NCBI GenBank assembly: GCA_964017195.1
Contig: OZ024898.1
Span: 10,303,130 to 10,367,129 of the forward strand
Length of the DNA: 64,000 nucleotides
Origin: Siderastrea radians
Lineage: Eukaryota > Cnidaria > Anthozoa > Scleractinia > Rhizangiidae
Reading direction: 5' to 3'
Shown piece after piece: positions 46,990 to 58,700 of this stretch. The position numbers and the translations under genes were made by a program. Numbering within the stretch: the stretch's first letter is position 1; every line of letters begins with the position of its first letter. The notes beneath the pieces were generated by a model. The model was not told the origin of the DNA. It worked only from the letters and a program-made list of their open reading frames with translations, and did no database searches.

Positions 46990-47474
46990 AACCACGCTGA
47001 TAACGCAACAATCGAAGAGGTGATTTATGTGGCTTGAGATGCGGGCCTGTATCTTTTGTCGATCCTCCTTTGTAGCTGACTAAGTTGACTTAGGAACGAG
47101 CATATCAATTCTTTTTTTCCTAGGGGCGTCACCACTAACCTCTGAACATGTCTAAGAGTTTTTACTTAATTCGGTAATTCCTTTGGCAATATACATGTCA
47201 CAATAAAAATACAGAATATGCGATACATGAACATGAAGTACAATATGTCACAAGAAACAAACTCGACGTCTATAAAGGTTTGATGATTTTTAATGCACTG
47301 TATATTTTATACATAAATTATTGTATTGACCTCACGTTTTTACAAACATGTTTTGTTAAGACTACATATTACAACCTAACGCACAGACGTTTCCTTCCCG
47401 CTCGCTTGACTTGGCTCGAAATTTCATGACGTCACCGAATGACCGTGATACGGAAGAGAAGCCTAGGGACTAGG
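46990..47474. other. No gene seen
   Basis: No supported feature between the tRNA-like gene and the Wnt 5'-flank duplicate. Confidence 0.35.
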
Positions 47475-48301
47475 CTGTGTGCATTAATGATGGGCCGATA
47501 CCATTTTTTTTAAATCGATCCGATACGAGTAAGATATTTAGCAATTTTTTGATACTCGATATCAACATCTAGAAAAACACCATAAATAACTTCACCTGCT
47601 ACGCCGAAGATATTGAGCGCTGGAGAATTCAGTGTAACAGTGAACTCAGACTGTATGAAGTTGTATGACTCATGAATCTTATACTGAAAGAAACGTGAGA
47701 TTGTGCCTAATAGCAAGCAAAATTCTGCTCGATCAGTCAAGGAGAATTGAATTGGCAGGTGGTACTAATATTCCTCTTTCATGATGGGACTATCTGTCTT
47801 TTTATCCGATAACCCGTATTAGTATACACCAAACCAGTGGATAGTCTTTTTCGCTTGCTCTGATTGGCTACTCAAACTTGGGGTAGCATTTACTATTCAC
47901 CTCCCAGCATTTTTCTGGAGTTTGCACTAGAGTTTTACTTATTTTTTAGAAAAAAAGGAACTATTTGGTGCTGGCTATCGACTGGTTTGATATATGCTAA
48001 AACAATTACTCACTTCAGTGTCGGTGAAGAGTTTTCACTTCCACTTCGGTGAATAAATGTTAAATATCCGGTAATGATACTCTGCCGCGCCACAATCATG
48101 TACAACAACGTCATTGAGTCACATTTCATTCAATCACTCCACTTTTCCAAAAGATTTGTAAGGGTGGCTTTGTATTCTTGTGACTACAGTTGATTCTCTT
48201 TAAAGGGACACCGACACCAATTTTTAGGATAACTTTGGCTAGTTAAACTGAGACGTATTCTAATGAGAGGGAGCCCAAAAATACTGGTTGAGTTTCGTTT
48301 A

Positions 48302-48932
48302 AGGACGTTCGCGCTAATTGTTTCTGTGCATCCTTACTGCGCACGCAATTCACGTCGCCACGTCATGCATTGAGCGCATGCGCTGTTTACGAAATGTAGA
48401 GACATATAAATGTTCGGTGACCCCAGATTTTCTTTTGATAGATCACTTTCTTTATCGATTATCCACGTTTTATGAAAAATTAAAGAAAATCCCCTAAAAA
48501 CGACTGCGTGGGAGGCTAGTATTGTAGAAGTTTGATTTTTTTTTCAAATTTTCTGTCCACGCATCATCGAATTCCGCTATTATTTTAGCTGCACGGTGTT
48601 GGCAAAATCCCATTTCAAAGGTTGAGTTTAACTAAAAGGATGACACCGGTTCAAATTATTTCCTTGACAGACCCATTTAAATCAAATTTAACTGACAAAG
48701 TGGGTCTTCAGCGAATCATTTTTAATATTTTTCAACTAACAACCACTAAGGCCATGTCGAGTTACGAAGGCCGATTTGTCAAAATTGGGGTAGTTTTCCG
48801 CGCACTTTATTTCGAAAACGAGGTCGGTGACCCCCAATTTTATTGCATTTCTGGCATAGGTAACTCATCATCTGACTGTAGCAAAAGTATAAAAAAAATC
48901 TGTGTTGTAGAAGATTTTCGCGCAAACGTCCT
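48302..48932. mobile_element. TTAA-flanked TIR element
   Basis: GGACGTTCGCGC at left and GCGCAAACGTCC at right are imperfect inverted ends, each bordered by TTAA (starting at about 48299 and 48932). A TTAA duplication suggests a piggyBac- or Kolobok-type non-autonomous element. A 115-codon open frame inside (48622-48969) shows no domain. Confidence 0.7.
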
Positions 48933-49729
48933 TAAAACTACTCTGCCAGTTCTCTTAGACCATAATTAAGACCATCATCGGTAGGATGGAAATGGTTGTA
49001 ACTTGAAAACATCAGGCTGATGTTTTCAAGTTTTTCCTTTGTTTATTAGAAAACTCGCCAGAAACTGACTATGGTTTGCTCTTCCTTTGAGAAAATCATT
49101 TTATTTCCTTAATTCTATTGAAGTTCCAAGAGTATTCCGTGTACGAGAAAAGGTATTTAGTTTACATTTCCGCACAATGTTCACCCCAAAACATAGAAAT
49201 CCCAGTGACAGTCAGCTGCAACTATCCTTGTTGAAGGCGAAATCCGATCAATATAAAGTAAAATAAATAAATAAAAAAACGGTTGACTGCCCTGGACCTA
49301 TTCTAAAGAGATTTTGAGTGGACTTATTACCGAAGGGGGGGGGGGGAAGGGAAGAGGGAGCTTATACCCAGTATTGACGACGGATGCCTCAGTGCAATCT
49401 AAAGACCAGTTCCGAGATATAAATCAGTTAGCTAGATGACAGTTAAATGATTTTTTCCGTATGTCCAATTGGTTTGAGTTACACTCGAGATCACAGCAGC
49501 TGTCATACAAATAATGTTGAGGTTGAAACGAAACAATTAGCTCGTCATTCAGTAAATAAATTATGTTTTTACCACTTGTCGATTAGTTGAAACTTCAGTG
49601 CCAGTTACAATTTCTGGCCATCATTTTGACTAAGATCTGTTGTCATCACAGGATCGCGATCATGAGCCCGAGGGCTTCTTACCATCTGAGAATATAATCA
49701 AGTTAGCTGAACTAAAAACAACCTGATGC

Positions 49730-49768
49730 TTTCCATTCAATATTGACTTTGTCAATATTGAATGGAAA
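49730..49768. repeat. Perfect 18-bp hairpin
   Basis: TTTCCATTCAATATTGAC, TTT, GTCAATATTGAATGGAAA: a perfect 18-base stem with a 3-base loop. The equivalent place in the Wnt-C flank (near 61540) lacks it. Confidence 0.9.
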
Positions 49769-50633
49769 TTACAGTGGATCACGTTCACAAGGTTTGGAGT
49801 CCTAATCAAAATTCCGTATGTGCAGCCTTAACAAAGGATGTTTGTGACACGTACTGCCTCAAATTAATTCTAGTCCAGCTTTTATTATTCAAATGTTACA
49901 GGATATAGTTAGCTAAAAGTAATTTTGAATAGAGATATCGAATGGCAAAAATTCGGTACGAAACAGGAGGAAATTACTGAAAAAAAAAAAAACAGAAGAG
50001 AGGTCATTTCCAGGTAACTACCAGTTAAAAGTTTCCTTGAAGTCAAAACCAAAAATATATTTGTTATTTGCGAAAAACCAATTTAGGCATACTTTGTTTA
50101 AAAGAAAAGTTTCCGGGAAAACCTTTCTAAAAGAACATCTGCTTCGTACTGATCGATTCATCACAAAAGAAAACACCATTTGATCAATGTAAGATCAGTG
50201 ACAAGCTAAAGGTAGTCCTAAAAGAATAAATCATCGGATTTTTACTAGTTCCCTGTATTAATCTGTAAACCACAAATAAAACTTTCCGATCCACATATTT
50301 TCCAACACGTCCAACAAGAAATCAACCCAAGAATCCAACGACAAAAGAAATGCAAGTGCGAGTCTTTCATTGCATGCAAATTTGTTGTTTAACAGTTATC
50401 ACTTCAAGCACGAACATATCTACTAATCAATTAATTAAGCCTTTATCAATTTGCTATGCTGAATCAAGTTTCTTACCGCGGACTTGAAATCACAGAATCT
50501 TATCGTTGATTACCTAGTTTGATTACAATAAAACTAACATTGATGAATTAACTTTTAATCTGAACTAAAATCGAAGAAATCATTTACACTGTAATTTCAC
50601 TTTTTGTTAGTTCCCACTGCCACAGTGTACGAG

Positions 50634-53600
50634 TTACAAGTTGTTACAAAATACCTTCTTGGACACATGTTTTTTACATTTGCAACACCTTACAAACTTA
50701 TACTTACACTCGACTTGTTTGTAATGTTCCACTGTTTTAGGCTTCAGTTTACAAGACCTGCAAAGATTAACGAACGATCTGCAGTTGCTGTTGGTCGCAT
50801 CATCGCTTGAGCAAGTCATTCCCAGCATTCCCGGGAAGCCCATGGTGCCGTTTCGTACGCAGTTGTCTAGGAAGGGGTCGAGGTAAACAAGTCTCGTATC
50901 TTCGCTTAAGATGACTTTAAACTGGTTGCCTATTTGTTCATAAAGTTTGTTGTCCACGAACCAAACTCGCACGGCATTGTGGTATTTATGCTTCAGCTCT
51001 GCTCCAATCTTTTCAAATGACGCCGGCAGAATCTTCCAGCACTTTTTCAAGCCACAGGCTGTGTTCAAACCAAAACACTTACACCAGTAAACTAAGCTTG
51101 TTCCAACAACCTAGACAAACCAAATTAGTAAGAAAACACTTGATGCATTTTATATCACGTACTATAACTGAAATAGAATCACTTAAGGACGGTGCCTCCT
51201 TTTGTTACTGAGCATACCATCTGCACATCGCCATTGGTTTGATCCGAAAAACTTGGGCTTCTTGAGGACGGTGCCTACTTATACAAACGTATTTTGTGAC
51301 GGTTTGTGACATTCCGGGGAAAATCAGGTCTTAGCAAGGGCTGTTGGAATGGAAAAAGGAAATTGAGGGTAACTACGCATTTTGCAGAGATCATTGAGCT
51401 CAAGAGAGAAAATGCGATACATTGTTCTGTATTTAAAAGCTTTTTTTTTTAGAATTATGGTTGTTTAATTATCTCTGAAAAATTCATGGTTACCCACAAT
51501 TTTATTTTTGGATTCCAGCCCTTGCTGAGATACGTTTTTTCCCCCATTGTCATGGCGTGTGCTTAGAAATACCTCTGTATGAGGAGGCACCGTCCTTAAA
51601 CTGTTCTGATAAATGTGTAGATTAGTTATCCGAAATGAGCCACTATTCCAGTGGCTTATTCCATTTGTTTATTAGTTTGATGACTGACTTTGTTAGGTGA
51701 TAAACTTCTATCGTTTGAGAGAATATGTCCATCTTTATCCCTTCCTTGTTCGGTTAAATTTGCTGCCATACCAACAAGGTAGTTGACCCGCTGTCAAAAA
51801 ATGTAAAAATGGCGTGTTCCCACAAATTAGCATAAACTAATTAGGTAAGACGTTTCTGAGACTGATGTGACAGACTAGGAATACTAAATAGCATGCCGTT
51901 TTCAGTAAAACTTTATCTGGTCGCTATCGGGGAAAAAAGACTTAATGAGGACCCACGATGTTCAGTAACCATGGTTACCTCTCTTCCCACTTTGTTGTTG
52001 TGCAGATTAACCGCCGTTCGAGCGTCGTTTCCTTTTTCCAAGTTTTCAAAAAAGCGTCTCGTCTCGTACTCTCCAAACTCGATGTTATCACCACAGCCGG
52101 CGGCAGTCCCACCTCTCTTTGACCACTCATATGGTAACTTCCGCCTTTTACACTTGCATCCCTGTATGTTGTGTCGGCATTTAAGCGTCAGCTCGTAAGT
52201 GATGGCGGCAGCACTGATTGCATGGATGAATGCAGTCTCTTTTGTGGCTAAAAGAAAACGGAAAATTTTTAAGGGGACTACACTCGGAGCTATAATAATT
52301 GGCAAGGGAAAACGAATCCAGATGAGTTAAAAGTTACACATAAACAGAATAATGCATGTAATATTCCATTAGTCTTCAGCTGACCATTATAATTAGATGT
52401 CTCAGTGATTTTAGTATCCTCATGCCTTATAAACCCTTACCCTAATCCTTATTAGATGTGGGAATCTTCAGTAGAAGTACCTAAAACACTGATAACAGAT
52501 AGTACTGATGCAAGGTTGTCTAGCAAAGCGTCAAACCAGGAGCCCACTTATGGGCTCCAGACAAAAGGTAACTTTTTCAGACGAGAGTAAATATATAAAT
52601 TAGTCATGCATAACAGCTGGTGCAATAATTCCCAGTATCCAAGAACTGTACATCGAAAAGTAAATAAACAACGTTCAGATTAATGGTCTATAAACCAATT
52701 TTATCACTTTAGGTCTATTCGCTTTTGTAAAGTTTACAGTATTTTACCTCCGTTGCCAGCGTAACAGAAAAAAAGAAGGTTTACCGCAGGGAAGTGTAGG
52801 CTACGAACACGCTCCTTAGAGAAGAACATGGCAAAAAAAAAAAACCTCGGCGAGGAAGGAGCCTGTCTGAGAGGACTTAAAAAAGTGAGGAAGCTTAATG
52901 CTTAATCATTCTCACAAACGTCTTGATTATGGTAAACTTTATTAGTGGATAAAAATAAGCCCAAGATTAACCTCAACACCAGAACATGTACAGAAGTAAA
53001 ACAGCTAATCCAAACATCCTATTCGTTTAGCAATCTTACCAAAGGGAAGTGTTGTGTTAACAAAGATGGCTAACTCTGGATCGACAAATCGGTTTACAAA
53101 TGAACAGTTCCATAGCGAACTATCGTTAAACTGTTTCTGGCATTCCTCTATTCCACGGCGGGCTCCTAATTTCACGATGCTCCGTAGAGGAGGATAACCC
53201 AGCTGTAAAGTAAGAGACGACTAATTAATGTTCTATTCCCGAAAGTAAAGACAATTTAAGTAGTATTCTAAGCCAGGAACCAATATTGTAGACTGATTAA
53301 GGGTTTAAAATAAATTTTTGCTTTAAAAATTTTTTGCCTTTTTTTTTTGGCTTGCTTTAGCTCAGATCCTACGCCCGAGTAGAAACGAATAAACTGTGCA
53401 AGTCAACGGTAAAAAAGAGGAAGTATTGAGATTTATTCTTGGTCAAATTATTGAGGAGAAAAAAGAGTGCTCGCTGTCTAGTAAGAGGATAAATGATTAC
53501 CCTAAATTGTGGTTATTAAATTGCCATTTGTAGTATAAACGCGTGCTGGATCTACTAAGGTTGTTATTAAACTACTTATCATTGGCTAAAATTGACCACT

Positions 53601-55405
53601 TGGACCTGTTTAAAGCTTCGAGTTCATGTCAGGTTTGACTGAAAACATCGCGTTATGTGCTGTAAATATTGCAGTGTCTAGAAAGATGTGATGAATGTGG
53701 TCTTAGTTTTACCCTCTTGTTTGACCTGTGTAATGTGCGTCGAAATGCAGAATTAAACATGTACCGACATCCTTTGGTCTTCTCAAATGGGCCAAAAAGA
53801 ACTTAGCAAGTATAGACTAAACGTATCGTTGCGATTTTGTACACAGCTTACGAATGATAACAAAATTAACGGTAACTGTTCGAACTTATAGCGTCCGCGA
53901 CTAGGCCCAGATACCGTGGCCTGAACGTCATCAACAACGCTGTGGCCGAAATACATGGATTATCAGGAGTAATATATAGATTTAGCCAAGCCTAAAAGCG
54001 TTTTTGTTTTTTGTTTTGTTTTTTTGTTTTGTTTTTGCTGGCAGTTATTAATTTGTGAAAATACTCTCATTCAAGTCGTTAAATAAAAAATAAAAAACAA
54101 AAAAACAAAGAAAAAAAAAGATAAAAAATTCCTGCTCCCGCTGAGTGTCGAACCCGCCTCGTCGGCGTAACATGCCGGTGACTAGTCCACTAGGCCATGG
54201 GCGTTTAACGTTAGTTTGGAAGTTAATTTTAATACTTATTTCTTTCTTCGTGAGAAGCTGCCTATCAGCATGAAAATGCTGGTGTTTTTCCTGGCAAAAT
54301 GTGTTCGAAACGCCGTAAAAACCATGGTTGGTGACAGAAGAAACCAAAAAGCACTAACTCTGCTACATTTGGCGTCGAAACCGTTGCGAAAAGCTTTGAA
54401 CTCAAGCGGTGTGCCGACCGAGTTTGAACAGAACCGACGAGGCAAATTTGAACTTTTTGCCTGAACTTTATCGCCTAATTTCTTTCGCCTAAACTGAACT
54501 TTTCCCCTTCCACCAAAAAGACAACTGAGTGTTCTTTTGAACTTTTTTTTTCCATTAACAAATTTGTTTTTGAATTTTGTTGTCTTTGCTTGTTTTGTTA
54601 CAACGCGGGTCAACGTGCGATTTCGCGCCAAAAACACACGGGATTCAGCACAGGGTTATATCCAGTGTATGAAGTGTATTGGTAGCCCTGTGGTGCGGAC
54701 GGACGGACGAACGGATGTACGGACGGGCGGTCACGTGACTATTACGTCACTACCAAATTTTTTTGGCTTGATAGGTTACCAAATTTCCTTAGCAATGGAG
54801 CTCCGCTGACGCGCTAGCGCGCTGGCTCCGCTATAATTGCAGCTGTACACACCAGAAACGTTATTTTATACCATGAATCACAAACAGCGTGACATACCTG
54901 TTTTGTTTCGTTGGTCCTATGAAGAAAACGATAAAAAGACAATCCGTGAGGCATTTAGTCTGCTGTGGTCGGGTTAATTATATAATAAGCTAAGGCAAAA
55001 AGGGGAGGGGGGGATTGAAAAATATCAGTCATTTCGTAAAAGAAGGCCTTTCATCTGTCCAAGGTTACTAGACTGTACATTCAGAAATTAAGAGCGCGCT
55101 CTAGAAATCTAGAAATAGAAAATGATGCTCGGTTGGTGAGATCAAGTGCAGTTCTTAAAATCCATATCACCTGACTTATCATTTGCTGGCTTTTGTCTCG
55201 TCAAAGAAATTGCCAAGGAGAGTCACGTTTGAATTCAGAAGACTATTTATATGTTCTGAGATGAAATAGCAATAAATTACCTTGTAAGGTCGAATGGGTG
55301 AGACGGCAGAGATGTCCCGCACAATTCCACAAGCTGAGGGGACATCAAGTCAACAAGAATCACTAAAATCGCAACTGATAACTTCATCTTCAGGAACGAT
55401 AACAT
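50634..55405 (-). CDS. Wnt: Divergent Wnt paralogue (Wnt-B), five exons
   Basis: Minus-strand exons: 55405/55387-55281, 54916-54898 (19 nt), 53202-53040, 52247-51979 and 51110-50634. All have GT-AG borders and the same phases as Wnt-A (2/0/1/0). The sum is 344 codons from the ATG at 55387, or 350 from an in-frame ATG at 55405, with no stop or shift. Exon 1 gives a signal peptide (MKLSVAILVILVDLMS). Later exons have RRGIEECQKQFNDSSLWNC, ATKETAFIHAIS, GCGDNIEFGE, LHNNKVGRE and FPGMLGMTC. It has departed from the family at key sites: the WGGCSDN motif reads AAGCGDN, and the lipid-attachment hairpin reads CFGLNTAC. So it is an intact secreted Wnt-like protein probably unable to be acylated normally. 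Exon 4 is equal in length to that of Wnt-A (269 nt). Confidence 0.88.
51187..51595. mobile_element. TTAA-flanked MITE in Wnt-B last intron
   Basis: GGACGGTGCCTCC at left and GGAGGCACCGTCC at right are perfect inverted ends. TTAA stands on both sides (51183-51186 and 51596-51599). An internal GAGGACGGTGCCTAC repeats the left terminus near 51263. Likely piggyBac/Kolobok type by target site. Confidence 0.9.
53969..54840. mobile_element. Composite repeat with tRNA-derived segment in Wnt-B intron 1/2
   Basis: Starts TATATAGATTTAGCCAAGCCTAAAAGCG (also at 34483). It contains a tRNA-like stretch (54130-54203, minus), a Phe/Leu-rich low-complexity frame, GGACGGACGGACG runs at 54698-54722, and ends GCTCCGCTATAATTGC. 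The borders are approximate. Confidence 0.55.
54130..54203 (-). ncRNA. tRNA-derived segment (degenerate)
   Basis: Minus strand reads TGGCCTAGTGGACTAG (A-box-like) and GGGTTCGACAC (B-box-like). A stem CGGC-ATGTTAC-GCCG places GTT in the anticodon position. The acceptor ends do not pair, so it is not a functional tRNA. Confidence 0.5.
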
Positions 55406-55429
55406 GTGCTGGAGAACCTGAGGGACACT

Positions 55430-55620
55430 GATCGGTGCATCAGTGAACTGAGATCAGATTGTCTGTAGTTGAGAGATAAGCATGAATCTCATACTGAAAG
55501 AAACTTGAGATTGTGCTAGATAAGAAGCAAAATTCTGCTCGGTAAATCAAGGAGATTTTGAACTGACAGATGATATTAGCTGATTCCCTAGCAAGATACT
55601 TTTATGATGAGGCCCTGTTA
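55430..55620 (-). promoter_or_regulatory. Conserved upstream block of Wnt-B (candidate promoter/5' UTR)
   Basis: Immediately upstream of the start codon. It is shared with the corresponding places before Wnt-C (60490-60700) and the Wnt-D remnant (47590-47780). Shared strings include GAATCT(C/T)ATACTGAAAGAAAC and GAAGCAAAATTCTGCT. Conservation among copies may simply reflect recent duplication. No TATA box or TCF site can be claimed with certainty. Confidence 0.45.
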
Positions 55621-55835
55621 GGGTAAATTCCGACAAGCGACATTGCCTTGAAACAGCGACATAAGACAGATGAAATGGCGACAAACGACAAAAAGATGGA
55701 TTGAAACTGCGACAGCGACGAAGACAAGCGCAAATACAATAGTAAAATACCGACAGGGACATGGCTTCCTCCTCAATACGTGAAACGTAGGGTTTTGAAA
55801 TTCAGACAAGCGACATTCGTAGCCCCCGTAAAAGG
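55617..55835. repeat. GCGACA-rich imperfect minisatellite
   Basis: Repeated CGACAAGCGACATT, GCGACATAAGACAG and GCGACAGCGACG; the first motif occurs near both edges (55630 and 55802). Open frames across it lack a domain. Confidence 0.55.
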
Positions 55836-56802
55836 GCCTCTATGATGAGGCCATTCGATAACCGGTAATATCCGCTAATAAATTCTGTCGTGCCAGAGGG
55901 TGATACACTTCTGTAAATTTCAAAGGCGCCAGTGAGTTAGTTATAATAATAATAGCTAAATTGTCCACTCCCCTTGGGGGGCTTTGGGTGGACTTTTAAA
56001 CGGTAAGGGGCAGGGTGAGAGGGCTTAGATCTAATATTGATGGCTCAATACAATCCAACGATCTAAAGATCAGTTTTTGAGATGTGAATCAGTTTTGATA
56101 GATGTCTGTTATTTGTTTTTTTTTCCCATAAGCATGCGCGGTTGGTTTGAGTTACGTTTGATTTACATTCGTTGCCTTGATTCATACCAGCTGTCAGTGC
56201 AAATAAAGCTGAGTACGAGACTGATCAATTCGTTTCTCATTGTCTCATTGACTAAATGTCCAGTGGAACTCAATAACGTTTTATACGGGGACGCTCCGCC
56301 CGGAAGTTCAAACTCTTGCCCTTTAAATTATAGTAATTTGTACCAAAATGGTACCCCTTTCGTATACCTAGAGCAAAATTTACCCCTTTCTTATGCCTCA
56401 AGAATAAGCCAAAACCATAAAATTTATGGAGACTACGTCCGAAAGGCATAGTGGGATGGTAAGTGATGGGATGGATCAGGGACGCCAGGACGGTGGAGTA
56501 GGGTTGAAGTGTTCCCTAAACTTTGTCTTCAGTTAAAACAAATCTGCTCTAGGAATTGTGCATCTCTATTTGAGATGAGTTTTATGCCTTGGAATTCAGT
56601 TTATAGACATTTCCAACATGGATTTAGTTGTATTTTCCAGACATCTTAAATGAAATTGAGCTATTTCATACAATCATGTTTACTATAAAACAATTTCACC
56701 GACGTTTCCTTAAAAAATACCAGTTTTTCATAAGCCAAACTTAATGTCTCGGTGTTTATCGAAGATACTTATCTTTGAACGTTGCTGAAAATTGAGTTTC
56801 AT

Positions 56803-56982
56803 ATAGTGCGTTTTCATATGACGCCACGGCGGCCATATTGGTGTACCAAAAACAATGAAACAGCGGCCATATTGGTGTACCAAACCAATCCTGAGAGAGT
56901 TGAAGTCTTTTCTTATGCAAACACTTTCTTTTGTTCCAATAAATTTACATAGCTGCTGGTCACGTGAGTGAAAACGCTCTAT
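56803..56982. mobile_element. MITE family 3, copy 2 (180 bp)
   Basis: ATAGTGCGTTTT at left, AAAACGCTCTAT at right. The interior matches 20721-20900 (GGCGGCCATATTGGTGTACC twice, CACTTTCTTTTGTTCCA, GGTCACGTG). Confidence 0.75.
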
Positions 56983-57544
56983 GAAACCGTTGCCACGGCA
57001 ACGGAAATAACAAACAAGTTGAATCGTAGCATATTACTTTACGATAACCATGAAGATCCTCGAATAACGGGCTCGTAAATAACAGCAGTCCTAAGCGTTA
57101 GCGCATGCGCCAAACCAGTTTGAAACCGGTTTTCCTGGTTGTGAGTTAATTTATTTATCCAGAGTTGGGGACGGCGCTAAACGGTTGCTTGTAGTAGTTC
57201 CTCGTACTTTCGTTCGCCGGAAACCACTGCTCGCAGGGTACCCTTTTCATAGCTAACTACAAATCGCTTATCTCTTCCAGTAAACTTTGAATTGCAATAA
57301 AACCAAGCAAGATTTTTTTTCTAGTCAGAGGGGCATGTTATGGACACTGCTGGAATTAAAGGACGGAAACGTTTGCAAATATATAGAATACTAGGCTACA
57401 CGAGTACATGATGGTGTAAGAAATACGAAGTAATAAATATTCGACATCAAGTGTTTTAAAGAACCGATGTTTAATTGTACAGTTATGTATATATTGTACT
57501 TTAACTTCATATTATCACTTCACGATTTTTAGAAACATGCCAAG
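56983..57544. other. Spacer between Wnt-B and Wnt-C duplicates
   Basis: No coding region or repeat could be recognised. The duplicate unit resumes at about 57545, where AAGCCTTTATCA matches 50438 downstream of Wnt-B. Confidence 0.4.
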
Positions 57545-58310
57545 TCTTTTAAGCCTTTATCAGTTTGCTTCCCTGCACCAAGAATTTACCGATTTTAAAT
57601 CACAGAATCAGACCTGACATTGATGAATTAACTTTTATTCTGAATCAAAATCAATTTAACTTTTAGTTGTTTTTCACTGCCACTGTGTACGAGTTACAGG
57701 TTGTTACGAAATACATTCCACGGCAAGTTTTGTTACATTTAGTTTTGCAAACAAACTTACACTCACACTTCACCTGTTTGTAATGTTTCACTTTTACAGG
57801 CCTCAGTTTACAAGAACTACACAGATTAATAAAATATTTGCAGTTGCTGTTGGTGGTGTCATCGCTAGTGCAACTTATTCCAAGCATTCCCGGGAAGCCC
57901 ATGGTGTCGTTTCGCACGCAGAAGTCTGGAAAGGAGTCGAGATAAACGAGCCTCGTGTCATAGTTTGAGATGACTCTAAACTGGTTGCCGATTCGCTCAT
58001 AAAGATTGTTGTCCACGAACCACACTCGCACAGCACTGTGGTAACTCTGTTTCAGCTCTGCTGCAATTTCTTCAAATGGCGCCAGTATCTTCCAGCACTT
58101 TTTCGCGGCACAGCTGCTCCAGCCATAACACCTACACCAGTGAACTAGACTTGTTCCAACAACCTAGAGAAATCGTCTCGTCTGGTATTGTCCAAACTCC
58201 ACGTTATCACCACAGCCGGCGTCAATCCCACCTCTCTTTGACCACGCATATGGCAACTTGTGTTTTTTACACTTGCATCCTCGTATGTTATGTCGGCACT
58301 TAATCGTCAG

Positions 58311-58608
58311 GGATGGCGCAGTGGTGAGAGCGCTCGCCTCCCACCAATGTGGCCCGGGTTCGACTCCTGGTCCCGGTGTCATATGTGGGTTGAGTTTGTT
58401 GTTGGTTCTCGTCCTTGCTCCGAGAGGTTTTTCTCCGGGTGCTCCGGTTTTCCCCTCTCCTCAAAAACCAACACATCCAAATTCCAATTCGATCTTGGAG
58501 GTGTCCCCAATTAGCATTCTTTGCTAGATACCGTTGACACCTAAATAAAGTGATTTATTTATTTATTTTATTTATTTTTTTTATTTATTTATTTTTATTA
58601 TTATTATG
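58311..58608 (+). mobile_element. tRNA-derived SINE inside Wnt-C exon 4
   Basis: The head has an A box (TGGCGCAGTGGTGAGAGCG) and B box (GGTTCGACTCC) of a Ser/Leu-like tRNA. The body has GAGAGGTTTTTCTCCGGGTG, CTCCGGTTTTCCCCTCTCC and CAAAAACCAAC, a central-domain pattern shared by many marine-invertebrate SINEs. The tail is AAATAAAGTGATTTATTTATT and a long ATTT run. In Wnt-B the same exon continues without interruption (52190-52205), which fixes the insertion point. Confidence 0.85.
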
Positions 58609-58653
58609 AAAGTGATGGCGGCAATACTGATAGCGTGGATGAATGCAGTTTCT

Positions 58654-58700
58654 TAATAATAATAATAATAATAATAATTAAATAAATGAATAAATAAATG
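58654..58700. repeat. AAT/AAATG microsatellite
   Basis: (AAT)n followed by AAATAAATGAATAAATG, at the presumed acceptor of Wnt-C exon 4. Confidence 0.8.

Larger units (their letters stand above)
47475..49768 (-). other. Third Wnt duplicate reduced to its 5' flank (Wnt-D remnant)
   Basis: 47590-47780 is clearly homologous to the upstream blocks of Wnt-B (55430-55600) and Wnt-C (60490-60700). Shared strings include GAATCTTATACTGAAAGAAACGTGAGATTGTG and AGCAAAATTCTGCT. 49283-49560 matches 55950-56200 and 61100-61400 (GGACTTATTA, TTGGTTTGAGTT, ACAGCAGCTGTCA). The position of the start codon (CTTCAT in the other copies) reads CTTCAC here. No Wnt exon follows on the minus strand below 47580. So a tandem copy lost its coding body. 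Confidence 0.7.

Noticed and set aside
48622..48969. 115-codon frame
   Set aside because: It lies within the TTAA-flanked element, crosses its right border, and has no recognisable domain.
54216..54637. Overlapping frames of 80-130 codons on both strands
   Set aside because: They fall in a composite repeat with a tRNA-derived segment and low-complexity T runs; no domain is seen.
55547..55809. Cys-rich open frames upstream of Wnt-B
   Set aside because: They arise from the GCGACA minisatellite and the shared 5' flank, with no match to a Wnt exon.
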